Shown piece by piece: positions 7,560 through 14,502 of a DNA stretch of 21,244 nucleotides. Numbering within the stretch: the stretch's first letter is position 1; every line of letters begins with the position of its first letter. The translations under genes and the position numbers were made by a program. Source of the DNA: JAAYHC01 sp964483175 (GTDB taxonomy: Bacteria; Bacillota; UBA5301); contig CAZAAT010000042.1 in the NCBI GenBank assembly GCA_964483175.1, positions 1-21,244 of the forward strand. The letters are read 5' to 3'. The notes under the pieces were generated by a model, which saw nothing but the letters and a program-made list of their open reading frames with translations, did no database searches and was not told where the DNA came from.

Positions 7560-9223
7560 GCTTGATTCTCCTGTCTTCTATTTAGTGCATAAAATGCCTT
7601 TAGTGTTTTTGCATCTGTATCCGCGTCAGTAAATACTTCAAGTAAGATTGGCCTATTGTCCGGTTTAACAAACTGTGTCAGAGCGACGTCTAATTCTTGG
7701 GGGTTGCGCGCTGATAAGTAGTCAACGTTCATCATCTCAACCCAATCAGCAAACCTAGTGCTGTGGCTGGCGGCAATATGTTGGTTCAAAGTAGGCATTT
7801 TTTCAAGTCCAAAATTAGTATGAAACTCGGCGCCGGCAAAATTATTAATGAGCAGTATCCTCTGATTGCTCCGCAAATTCATTAACGTCGCATTAAGGTC
7901 ATACATAAAGCTTAAATCACCGATAACGAGAAATGATAGTTTCTCGTGAACACTTGATTGTCCAAGAAATGTGGATAACGCACCATCGATACCATCTGCC
8001 CCTAAATTGCCAAAAGTAATCACCGGTTCCGGGATGGTGTTAAAATTGGTCAACCGTACAGCATTTAATATGCTTAAATGAAGTAAAGAATCTTTGGGAA
8101 TGCGTTTGGTAAACTCAGAAATTATATAGAAATTGGTAAACCCAAAGTCCGGATATTTTACCGTATCAATTCTTTTCTTCCAAAGGTCGTAATACCCGAT
8201 ACCATCTGTTACGGAATTGGTATTGTTCATTTTTTGAAAAAAGATTTCTGGTTCACACTCGAAGATATTTGTCAAAGACTTTAGGCCATCTTTAATTTCT
8301 CCATTCGGGGAAACGCTCCAGTGCTCAAACTTCCCTGCATAACGCTGTAATTTGTATTTGATAAACGACCAGACATGTAAGCCGATTGTGATTACTAAAT
8401 CAGGTAGGTACTCTTCCAATTCACGAGAGTCCATTGCTTCCGTGACCAATACCGTCTTTAAGAACCTGTCGGACTGGATATTTGAAAAATAATCATAAGA
8501 AACCACTGCATTGTATTTATCAGAAAAAATCTCCAGTTGTTCTTTCAAATTACTCGCTGCGCTATAGTGTTGACCACAGATAACAAGGATTTTTGATTTT
8601 GCTTTTAACTCACTTCGATAATACTCTTCGATTTCCAGACTATCGATATTTCGAATCCGGTTAATCTTGCGATACTTAGGCAATTCCTGCACTGAATAAT
8701 CGCCCATGTTTGAAACTTGAAAATTAATCTGGATCGGACCCGTTTCCGCTCTTTCCAATTCTAATAGTGCCTCATTGACACTTCTCTCACAAAACCAAAC
8801 ATCATCGGAATCTTTAACAATCGGCAGATTAACGCTCTTTTTTACATACCCTGTGTACATATTGACTTGATCGATCATTTGATCTTCCATTTGATATAAA
8901 CGACGCCAATCTCTGTCTGCGGTTAAAGCTATCAAGGGAATCTTTCTTTCATATGCCTCTTGAATTGCCGGCAAATAATTACAGGCGGCTGTTGATGATG
9001 TACAACTAAAGCCTACAGGCTCACCGATTGCTTCGGAAAGGCCCAAGGCAAAATATGCCGCACTGCGTTCATCGACAATTGAATAGCAGGTAAAAAACGG
9101 GTCAGTCTCTATGCTGTGTACGAGTGGCGCATTTCGGGTTCCAGGTGAGAGTACCAAGTGTTTGATATTGTATTGCTTTAATAGAGATATGATTATCTGA
9201 ACGTTTATGAGATTTGTATACAT
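7556..9223 (-). CDS. MenD-like thiamine diphosphate-dependent enzyme (role other than menaquinone synthesis likely)
   Basis: This 555-residue protein has the full three-domain layout of a ThDP decarboxylase/carboligase. It is most like MenD (SEPHCHC synthase), which decarboxylates 2-oxoglutarate and adds the four-carbon unit to isochorismate. SPGTRNAP is at 26-33, the cofactor-activating Glu52 is in VDERSA, ADR is at 102-104, GADGIDGALST at 408-418, and the ThDP/Mg motif GDLSFMYDLN at 435-444 is followed by INNFAGAEFH. All are MenD hallmarks. Against memory of E. coli MenD, the NRGASGIDG arginine (Arg413) is Leu407 and Ser391 is also a Leu. This suggests a different acceptor. The open frame reaches 9253, but GAGGGG about 10 bases before the ATG at 9223, placed just after the upstream stop, decides the start. 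Its neighbours are pseudaminic acid genes and an SDR, with no other men genes. The sequence is A+T-rich. Confidence 0.85.
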   Translation of the reverse strand: MYTNLINVQIIISLLKQYNIKHLVLSPGTRNAPLVHSIETDPFFTCYSIVDERSAAYFALGLSEAIGEPVGFSCTSSTAACNYLPAIQEAYERKIPLIALTADRDWRRLYQMEDQMIDQVNMYTGYVKKSVNLPIVKDSDDVWFCERSVNEALLELERAETGPIQINFQVSNMGDYSVQELPKYRKINRIRNIDSLEIEEYYRSELKAKSKILVICGQHYSAASNLKEQLEIFSDKYNAVVSYDYFSNIQSDRFLKTVLVTEAMDSRELEEYLPDLVITIGLHVWSFIKYKLQRYAGKFEHWSVSPNGEIKDGLKSLTNIFECEPEIFFQKMNNTNSVTDGIGYYDLWKKRIDTVKYPDFGFTNFYIISEFTKRIPKDSLLHLSILNAVRLTNFNTIPEPVITFGNLGADGIDGALSTFLGQSSVHEKLSFLVIGDLSFMYDLNATLMNLRSNQRILLINNFAGAEFHTNFGLEKMPTLNQHIAASHSTRFADWVEMMNVDYLSARNPQELDVALTQFVKPDNRPILLEVFTDADTDAKTLKAFYALNRRQENQA

Positions 9224-9225
9224 AG

Positions 9226-10113
9226 TCAATTTACCCCTCCATCTATCTTCCATACCAAGGCCGAAGGATTGCTACTAGAGATAAATTGGCTCAAAATACT
9301 TTGATCGAGATAATCGACAACTTTGCAGTCAAGCGAGTTTTTCTCAAACCATGCTATTGGAAGTTTACTATCATTATCGCTGATAAACAGAATTTTAAGA
9401 GATTGTGTAATGTACCTGGTACTAAAAATATTTGTATCATATTTTAACAATTCTAATGGAATTACTAGATAGGAATTGCAGCCGCTTGCGTATGAGTAGC
9501 CTACATATTTTGAGATAACGCCATATTTATGCTTATCTTGGATTGTTTTTAACTTGAAAACATATCCGGTGTCATTGTTTAGACCCCCGTAATAAAAAAC
9601 TGTGTCCTTAGAGCTAAGAACTTTATTTAACTCATCTAGTATGGATTGATAGCCCATGGTACGAATGGGGGGGTGGTCATACCGTACACACAGTAAAGTT
9701 GGGCCAAAGGCAACTAAACTATCCTCCAAGACTTTTTGGTGCGCATTAAGGTCAGCGGAGTCAATGGTGATTCCGGCACGAATACACGGGCGTAAATATG
9801 CATAGTTGACAATTTCACTGGTTTCGGCGAGAGCTACCGTAATTACCTTAAGCTGCTGAAACCATGCCTCTGTTAACCCTGTATAACAATTGGCTAAAAA
9901 CTTATATCCCACAATCAGCAGCACCGGAGTGTTGAGTCTGTTTGCCGCACCATTAGCAAAAAAGGTTGCACTCCTGACATCATCAATTATTTCAATAGTT
10001 AAGCCACTCTTTAATTTTTCAGGTAAAAAACTGATAATCTGTTGCACATCACTAGAGACAACAACAAATTTTAAACCCTTAGCTTGATAAAATTCCACTA
10101 TCTTTTCAACCAT
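9226..10113 (-). CDS. Degenerate, compact TPP-enzyme-like protein, probably catalytically inactive
   Basis: I recognise the fold weakly rather than the function. Residues 38-80 (IEIIDDVRSATFFANGAANR, then PVLLIVGYKFLANCYTGLTEAW) line up with the Pyr domain of the neighbouring MenD-like protein (VDERSAAYFALG, then PVGFSCTSSTAACNYLPAIQEA). The activating Glu falls on Val46. In the second half, KYVGYSYASGCNSY followed by ILFISDNDSK resembles a PP domain in which the ThDP-binding GDGS/GDLS motif is lost. The 295-residue length fits Pyr plus PP without the middle domain. The ATG at 10113 has AGGGAG 8 bases upstream and overlaps the pseG stop by 8 bases. The next gene starts 2 bases after its stop. 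It is strikingly A+T-rich. A structural or regulatory partner of the MenD-like enzyme is my inference; a decaying relic is the main alternative. Confidence 0.6.
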   Translation of the reverse strand: MVEKIVEFYQAKGLKFVVVSSDVQQIISFLPEKLKSGLTIEIIDDVRSATFFANGAANRLNTPVLLIVGYKFLANCYTGLTEAWFQQLKVITVALAETSEIVNYAYLRPCIRAGITIDSADLNAHQKVLEDSLVAFGPTLLCVRYDHPPIRTMGYQSILDELNKVLSSKDTVFYYGGLNNDTGYVFKLKTIQDKHKYGVISKYVGYSYASGCNSYLVIPLELLKYDTNIFSTRYITQSLKILFISDNDSKLPIAWFEKNSLDCKVVDYLDQSILSQFISSSNPSALVWKIDGGVN

Positions 10114-11137
10114 TGTACCTACTCCCTGATAACACGTACCTTGTAATCTCTTTTACCAGTCTCTGACCGCCGGCACCGTCAATCAATTTGCGATTTCGGT
10201 GAACCATGACTTCGTATTCGGTAGGGTTATTGAGTAAGCTCTTCACCTCCGTATTAAGCCGTCCGGGGTCAAAATCCGCCCACGCTCCCATGTTCACTCC
10301 TAGGCCTAATTCCCCATATTTTTCAGCTGTTAATCTCTGATTGGGAACGGTCCAGTATGTCAGGGTCGGTACACCCAAATAGGCAGCCTCATGAATTGTT
10401 GAGCCGCTAGCGCAAATTGCTAGCTTAGAGCGGGCTAGAAAAGGACCCAAGTCCGTAACCTGTTCATGGACGTGTAGATGGGCGAACGATTCACAGTAAC
10501 CCTTGATTTTTGCCGTCTCCTCAAAAAACGGACCGACAATAACTGAACAAGGAAACCCGAGTTCAGAAATCGCCTGTAACACCGGAAGTGTCATTCTTTG
10601 GGGGTCACTCCCCCCAAATGTTATTAGAATCGAGTCATCAGCGGTCTTACGTTGCGGTAATAAAGTTGGATTAAGCAGCGCATATTGGGGTCCAAACAGT
10701 AGCAAAGATTGGTTGGGGTCGTAGAGATTTAACCGGTCACCGCCAAACAGATTCGGATTAATGATGATATCCGCCTGCTCAGGATATTTCACATTATCCT
10801 CAATCGCCACAACAGTAAATTCGGGTATCCGCTTAAAGAAATGCAGGTATCCTGGATGCGCGTTCAAGTCATAAGAATCAAACACGCCTACTTGATACCC
10901 GCCCTCGACAATCATCTTCTGTAATTGGAGCGTTTCTTGCTTAGGAGTTTCCTTCATCAAACAAACGTATGGCAGATTGTACCGTTCTAAATAATTCTGC
11001 GCAACTGGATTCGCCCAGATAGCAAAGACTACCGTATTGCCCTCGTGAGTGATAAACTGGAGGGCTAAGGAAATGCACCGGGATAGATGCCCCAAACCAA
11101 TTTGCTCGTCAGCATTGACCCGAAACAAGATTTTAAT
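10106..11137 (-). CDS. pseG: UDP-2,4-diacetamido-2,4,6-trideoxy-beta-L-altropyranose hydrolase PseG (probable ATT start)
   Basis: PseG removes UDP from the nucleotide sugar to free 2,4-diacetamido-2,4,6-trideoxy-L-altrose for PseI, step 4 of the pathway. The fold is GT-B-like. The N-terminus reads KILFRVNADEQIGLGHLSRC, GGSDPQ lies in the middle, and SGSTIHEAAYLGVPTL is the nucleotide-site motif near the C-terminus. The usual start codons are badly placed. TTG 11128 would cut off the conserved KIL strand and leaves GAGGTG 16 bases away. An ATT at 11137 is 7 bases after GAGGTG and follows an in-frame TAG. It gives family-normal length (343 residues) and puts the catalytic histidine at position 17, as in Campylobacter jejuni PseG. 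It lies 22 bases after pseF and overlaps the next gene by 8. Confidence 0.88.
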   Translation of the reverse strand: MKILFRVNADEQIGLGHLSRCISLALQFITHEGNTVVFAIWANPVAQNYLERYNLPYVCLMKETPKQETLQLQKMIVEGGYQVGVFDSYDLNAHPGYLHFFKRIPEFTVVAIEDNVKYPEQADIIINPNLFGGDRLNLYDPNQSLLLFGPQYALLNPTLLPQRKTADDSILITFGGSDPQRMTLPVLQAISELGFPCSVIVGPFFEETAKIKGYCESFAHLHVHEQVTDLGPFLARSKLAICASGSTIHEAAYLGVPTLTYWTVPNQRLTAEKYGELGLGVNMGAWADFDPGRLNTEVKSLLNNPTEYEVMVHRNRKLIDGAGGQRLVKEITRYVLSGSRYNG

Positions 11138-11144
11138 CTAAGCG

Positions 11145-11150
11145 CACCTC
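11145..11150 (-). promoter_or_regulatory. Ribosome binding site GAGGTG that selects an ATT start for pseG
   Basis: The minus strand reads GAGGTG, seven bases, then ATT. The next usable codon, TTG at 11128, is 16 bases away. No ATG or GTG lies between the in-frame stop at 11138-11140 and the conserved N-terminal residues. Confidence 0.6.
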
Positions 11151-11159
11151 GCTCGAAAT

Positions 11160-11903
11160 CTATTTGACAGGCTTTTGTTGCACTGTACAATTTATCGTGG
11201 CAACTTGCGGGTTTGCATCCAAATAGTCAATAACTTGCTTTAATTCAAGATACCGATGAGGGACATAAAGATTATTAAAGATATTGGATAACAGCTCGTA
11301 ATCCTCCGGTGTATCCAAGGTCAACCGGTAGTCCCGTTTCAGCCAGGACTCTGAAGCCAAATAAGTCCAGTTAAAATCAGCATCATTATCCTCATAGATA
11401 TAGTAGGTCACATGTTCACGCTGATAAGCCTCGGTTGCCTTGGCGTACACCTTACGTAGCACGTCAGCTGTGAAAACCTCGCCATGAACTCCTCTAGGGA
11501 TTATGCTGTTATCCATTGTTATGTAGTCATAGCCATTGTCAACAAGCAATGCTATGGCTGCTTCAATTAGGCGGTAGTCCACAAGCGGGCAATCCCCGGT
11601 CACCCGACAGATAATCTCCGCCGGGTATGTTTGCGCACACTCATAGTATCTGGCCAAGACATCCGGTTCAGAGCCTCGATAGACGCCAATTCCGACAGCA
11701 TCTCCCCACTCCTTAATCACATCGTCCGCAGGGAGCGTAGACGTAGCCACCACTATCTGGTCTATCATCGCGGATGCCTGGAGACGTTTGGTAATATGCG
11801 ATAGCACCGGCTGCCCGGCCAAGGGCATAAGGACTTTGCCTGGCAGCCTAGTCGAACCCATGCGGGCCTGAATAATCACCAGAACCGATTTGCCATTATA
11901 CAT
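11160..11903 (-). CDS. pseF: Pseudaminic acid cytidylyltransferase (PseF; SpsF-like)
   Basis: This enzyme activates pseudaminic acid with CTP to give the CMP-sugar donor used by flagellin glycosyltransferases. The 247-residue protein has the cytidylyltransferase opening IIQARMGSTRLPGKVLMPL, in which the basic and glycine-rich loop binds CTP. VTGDCPLVD, with the metal-binding Asp, lies near the middle, and RLTLDTPEDYELL is near the C-terminus. These motifs are shared with SpsF-type spore-coat and CMP-sugar synthetases, so the PseF name rests partly on its place between pseI and pseG. TTG 11909 is in frame, but ATG 11903 has GGGGAG 9 bases upstream and gives the usual N-terminus. It starts 6 bases after pseI and continues the operon. 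Confidence 0.88.
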   Translation of the reverse strand: MYNGKSVLVIIQARMGSTRLPGKVLMPLAGQPVLSHITKRLQASAMIDQIVVATSTLPADDVIKEWGDAVGIGVYRGSEPDVLARYYECAQTYPAEIICRVTGDCPLVDYRLIEAAIALLVDNGYDYITMDNSIIPRGVHGEVFTADVLRKVYAKATEAYQREHVTYYIYEDNDADFNWTYLASESWLKRDYRLTLDTPEDYELLSNIFNNLYVPHRYLELKQVIDYLDANPQVATINCTVQQKPVK

Positions 11904-11909
11904 GGTCAA

Positions 11910-12926
11910 TTACTCCCCAGCCCAATCAATATCATGCAACCTGATCGGATCCCCTTGCCTAAGAAATGTCAGAGCCTTTTTTCCGATGACATCCACGCAA
12001 TACTCAGGCGCCAATCCAGTTGCTGGGCGAATAATCCTTACCGTATCAGCGGTTATTCGGGCTCCACACTCAATGTCAACCTTGGCATGGAGTGAGCGTC
12101 TACCTTCGATACGTGATGTCGCGACCTCGCTCTGCGTTGGTCGTTTCTCTTTGCTACCCATCGCCGCTTCAGCTAACCGGATATTGGTCACCATCTCCGC
12201 CAACTCACTAGGTCGCAAGGCGAAAGAATGATCAGGCGTGTCTAAGTCCCGCTCGAGAGTAAAATGCTTTTCGATTACACAAGCACCCATCGCTACTGCA
12301 AGAGCAGGTATTACCGTATTTTTGGTGTGGTCTGAGAAACCTACCGGAAGCCCAAAGGCATGTGCCAGGGTCTGCATCGACCGCAAGTTTACCTCATTGA
12401 CCTCAGTCGGGTAACTCCCAACACAATGCATTAATACAATCTGGTCATTTCCCGCCTGCTTTATCGTGTTTATCGCTGTTTCGACCTCACCAAGTGTTGC
12501 CATCCCGGTTGATAGTATAATCGGCCTGCCGGTTGCAGCAATTTCTTTGACTAGTTGAACATAGGTAAGGTCACCTGAGGCGATCTTGTGGAACTCGACC
12601 CCGACCTCCTCAAGCCAGGCCAATCGTTGGCTGTCAAATGGAGTAGAGCAAAACAGGATTCCTTTCTCCCGGCAATACTCATTTAGTTCAAAATGCCATT
12701 CTTTAGGAAGGCTATACTTGTCCAATATGGAGTGGGCAGGATGGTTTCGACCAACCAATGAGTCTCCCTCATAAGATTGAAATTTAACGGCATCTGCACC
12801 AGCTTCAACCGCAACATCAATTAATTCTTTGGCTTGGCTCAAGTGCCCGCCGAAATTTGACCCTGCCTCGGCAATGATAAACGTTCGTCCCTCGTTTACT
12901 GCCAATCCGCCGATTACTAACGGCAT
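11910..12926 (-). CDS. pseI: Pseudaminic acid synthase (PseI, NeuB family)
   Basis: PseI condenses 2,4-diacetamido-2,4,6-trideoxy-L-altrose with phosphoenolpyruvate to form the nine-carbon sugar pseudaminic acid. The 338-residue protein is a NeuB-type TIM barrel followed by a C-terminal SAF (antifreeze-like) domain from about residue 280. IAEAGSNFGGHL is at 18-29, VKFQSY near 47-52, CSTPFD, KIASGDLT, STGMATLGEV, HCVGSYPT and GFSDHT follow in order, and IEKHFTLERDLDTPDHSFAL carries family-conserved metal and PEP residues. The frame is open to a GTG at 12935, but those GTGs form part of the ribosome site AGGTGG, 5 bases before ATG 12926. It is the first gene of a six-gene operon, about 100 bases downstream of a sigma-28-like promoter. 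NeuB-type sialic or legionaminic synthases are less likely because pseB, pseC and pseG are nearby. Confidence 0.93.
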   Translation of the reverse strand: MPLVIGGLAVNEGRTFIIAEAGSNFGGHLSQAKELIDVAVEAGADAVKFQSYEGDSLVGRNHPAHSILDKYSLPKEWHFELNEYCREKGILFCSTPFDSQRLAWLEEVGVEFHKIASGDLTYVQLVKEIAATGRPIILSTGMATLGEVETAINTIKQAGNDQIVLMHCVGSYPTEVNEVNLRSMQTLAHAFGLPVGFSDHTKNTVIPALAVAMGACVIEKHFTLERDLDTPDHSFALRPSELAEMVTNIRLAEAAMGSKEKRPTQSEVATSRIEGRRSLHAKVDIECGARITADTVRIIRPATGLAPEYCVDVIGKKALTFLRQGDPIRLHDIDWAGE

Positions 12927-13028
12927 TAGCACCACCTACTTTCTGCGAAGAGAGTTCGTTGGACACCATGAGGCACGATTATGTACCAGACGACTCTATG
13001 ATGATCACATACAATAGCTCCAGTATAT

Positions 13029-13055
13029 TTATCGGCGGCGAATACAATTAATAAA
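13029..13055 (-). promoter_or_regulatory. Sigma-28 (SigD)-like promoter of the pseI operon
   Basis: The minus strand reads TTTA, 15 bases, then GCCGATAA. The -10 octamer matches the sigma-28 consensus exactly; the -35 (TAAA expected) has two mismatches. It points toward pseI and leaves an untranslated leader of about 95 bases. The -35 abuts the terminator of the upstream ABC operon. Confidence 0.6.
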
Positions 13056-13082
13056 GGCACCATGCGTTTACTCATAGTGCCT
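13046..13082 (-). terminator. Rho-independent terminator after the amino acid ABC operon
   Basis: On the minus strand, AGGCACTATG and CATGGTGCCT form a 10-base stem with one mismatch around an 8-base loop (hairpin 13055-13082), followed by TTTATTAATT. It begins 26 bases after the ATPase stop and separates that operon from the pseI operon. Confidence 0.72.
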
Positions 13083-13107
13083 AATACTATCAGCCTATTG
13101 GGTACGG

Positions 13108-13830
13108 TTATAATATCTTACTCAAAAATGACTTTGTTCGCTCATTCTGCGGATTGGCAAAGATCTCTGCCGGGACATTCTCCTCGACAATTAGCCCGTC
13201 ATCCATGAATAAAACTCTATCCCCAACCTCACGGGCGAAGCCCATCTCATGCGTGACCACGACCATGGTCATGCCTTCTTGAGCTAGTTTCTTCATGACA
13301 TCTAAAACCTCGCCGATCATTTCCGGATCCAGGGCCGAGGTGGGTTCGTCGAACAACATGATCTTTGGCTTCATCGCTAGAGCACGAGCAATTGCCACGC
13401 GCTGTTTCTGACCGCCAGAAAGCTGATCCGGGTAGACCTTGGCTTTATCCCGCAGGCCAACTTTATCGAGAAGCTCGTAGGCATACTCCTCTGCTTGTTT
13501 CTGCTCCCATTTGCGCACCTTCATCGGGGCCAAGGTGATGTTTTCCAATACCGACTTATGGGGAAACAGATTAAAGTGCTGAAAGACCATCCCCACCTCT
13601 TCGCGCACCTTGTTGATGTCCACATCACGCTGATTGACCTGAACCCCATCGATCCAGACTTCTCCAGAGGTGGGCTCTTCGAGAAGGTTTAAACACCGTA
13701 AGAAGGTGCTCTTCCCCGAACCGCTAGGTCCGATAACTACTACAACCTCTGCCGAGGCAATGTGATTATTAACCCCCTTAAGCACATGGAGGTCGCCAAA
13801 TTTTTTATGCAGATCTTTTACCGTAATCAT
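13108..13830 (-). CDS. Polar amino acid ABC transporter, ATP-binding protein (GlnQ-like)
   Basis: This is the ATPase that powers uptake by the neighbouring permease and binding proteins. It works as a homodimer on the inner face of the membrane. The 240-residue protein has every ABC motif: Walker A GPSGSGKST near 33-41, Q-loop in VFQHFNLFPH, signature LSGGQKQRVAIARA, Walker B IMLFDEPTSALDPE and the H-loop VVVTHEMGFA. Length and motifs match the GlnQ/HisP group closely. The ATG at 13830 overlaps the permease stop as ATGA, so it is coupled. It is the last gene of the transporter operon, with a terminator hairpin 26 bases downstream. The substrate is set by the binding proteins. Glutamine, glutamate or a basic amino acid is possible. 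Confidence 0.95.
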   Translation of the reverse strand: MITVKDLHKKFGDLHVLKGVNNHIASAEVVVVIGPSGSGKSTFLRCLNLLEEPTSGEVWIDGVQVNQRDVDINKVREEVGMVFQHFNLFPHKSVLENITLAPMKVRKWEQKQAEEYAYELLDKVGLRDKAKVYPDQLSGGQKQRVAIARALAMKPKIMLFDEPTSALDPEMIGEVLDVMKKLAQEGMTMVVVTHEMGFAREVGDRVLFMDDGLIVEENVPAEIFANPQNERTKSFLSKIL

Positions 13831-14483
13831 TCGGTCTTCAACCGCCTTTCGGTGTAGGCCACTAACCGGGAGATGCTCAGGGTCATAATCAAGTAAATGA
13901 AGGCGACAGCCAGATAGATTTCAAAAGGTCTAAAGGTCCTCGTCTGGATGATCTGGCCCTTGCGCATTAACTCCTCAAGCGAGATTACTGCTACTAGAGA
14001 TGAATCTTTGAGCATCGCGATAAACTCATTGCCCAACGGGGGGACAATGCGCTTAAAGGCTTGGGGTAAGATGATATAGCGCATCGTCTGCCGATGGGTC
14101 ATTCCTAAGGATCTCGCCGCTTCTACCTGGCCTTTATCAATAGATTGAATGCCCGAACGCACTATTTCAGCCACATAGGCACCGCTATTAATCCCGAGCG
14201 AACTAATTGCCGCAACCCACACTGGAATCGGAAATCCCAGGATTTGCGGTAGACCCATGTAAACTAGAAAGATCTGCACCAACAGTGGGGTGCCTCGAAT
14301 AAAGTCCACGTAAACCGAGGCTATGCCATACAAGAGTTTGTTTTTGCTAGTTCGAGCCATCCCCACAAAGGTCCCGATGAATAACCCTATCGCTACAGCG
14401 ATGGTGGTAAGTTTAATGGTAACCCATGCACCATCTAGAAGGGTCGGGAATGACCTGAAAATCAGGTCCCAACGAAAGTCCAC
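13827..14483 (-). CDS. Polar amino acid ABC transporter, permease (HisM/GlnP family)
   Basis: This is an integral membrane subunit of 218 residues, normal for the family. It has about five hydrophobic segments: one beginning near TIKLTTIAVAIGLFIGTFVG, one around FIRGTPLLVQIFLVYMGLP (the conserved RGTP motif), a middle segment, and a last one near YLAVAFIYLIMTLSISRLV. The EAA loop that docks on the ATPase is visible as VEAARSLGMTHRQTMRYIIL followed by PQAFKRIVPPLGNE. The start is GTG at 14483 with GGGGAG 5 bases upstream. It follows the second binding protein by 19 bases and overlaps the ATPase by 4. With only one permease gene, the transporter core is presumably a homodimer. Confidence 0.94.
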   Translation of the reverse strand: MDFRWDLIFRSFPTLLDGAWVTIKLTTIAVAIGLFIGTFVGMARTSKNKLLYGIASVYVDFIRGTPLLVQIFLVYMGLPQILGFPIPVWVAAISSLGINSGAYVAEIVRSGIQSIDKGQVEAARSLGMTHRQTMRYIILPQAFKRIVPPLGNEFIAMLKDSSLVAVISLEELMRKGQIIQTRTFRPFEIYLAVAFIYLIMTLSISRLVAYTERRLKTE

Positions 14484-14502
14484 CTTGTCTCCCCCAATTC
14501 AC

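Noticed and set aside
7556..9253. Menaquinone biosynthesis MenD as the assignment
   Set aside because: No other men genes are nearby, it is coupled to pse genes and an SDR, and residues that should bind isochorismate appear changed. I keep it only as MenD-like.
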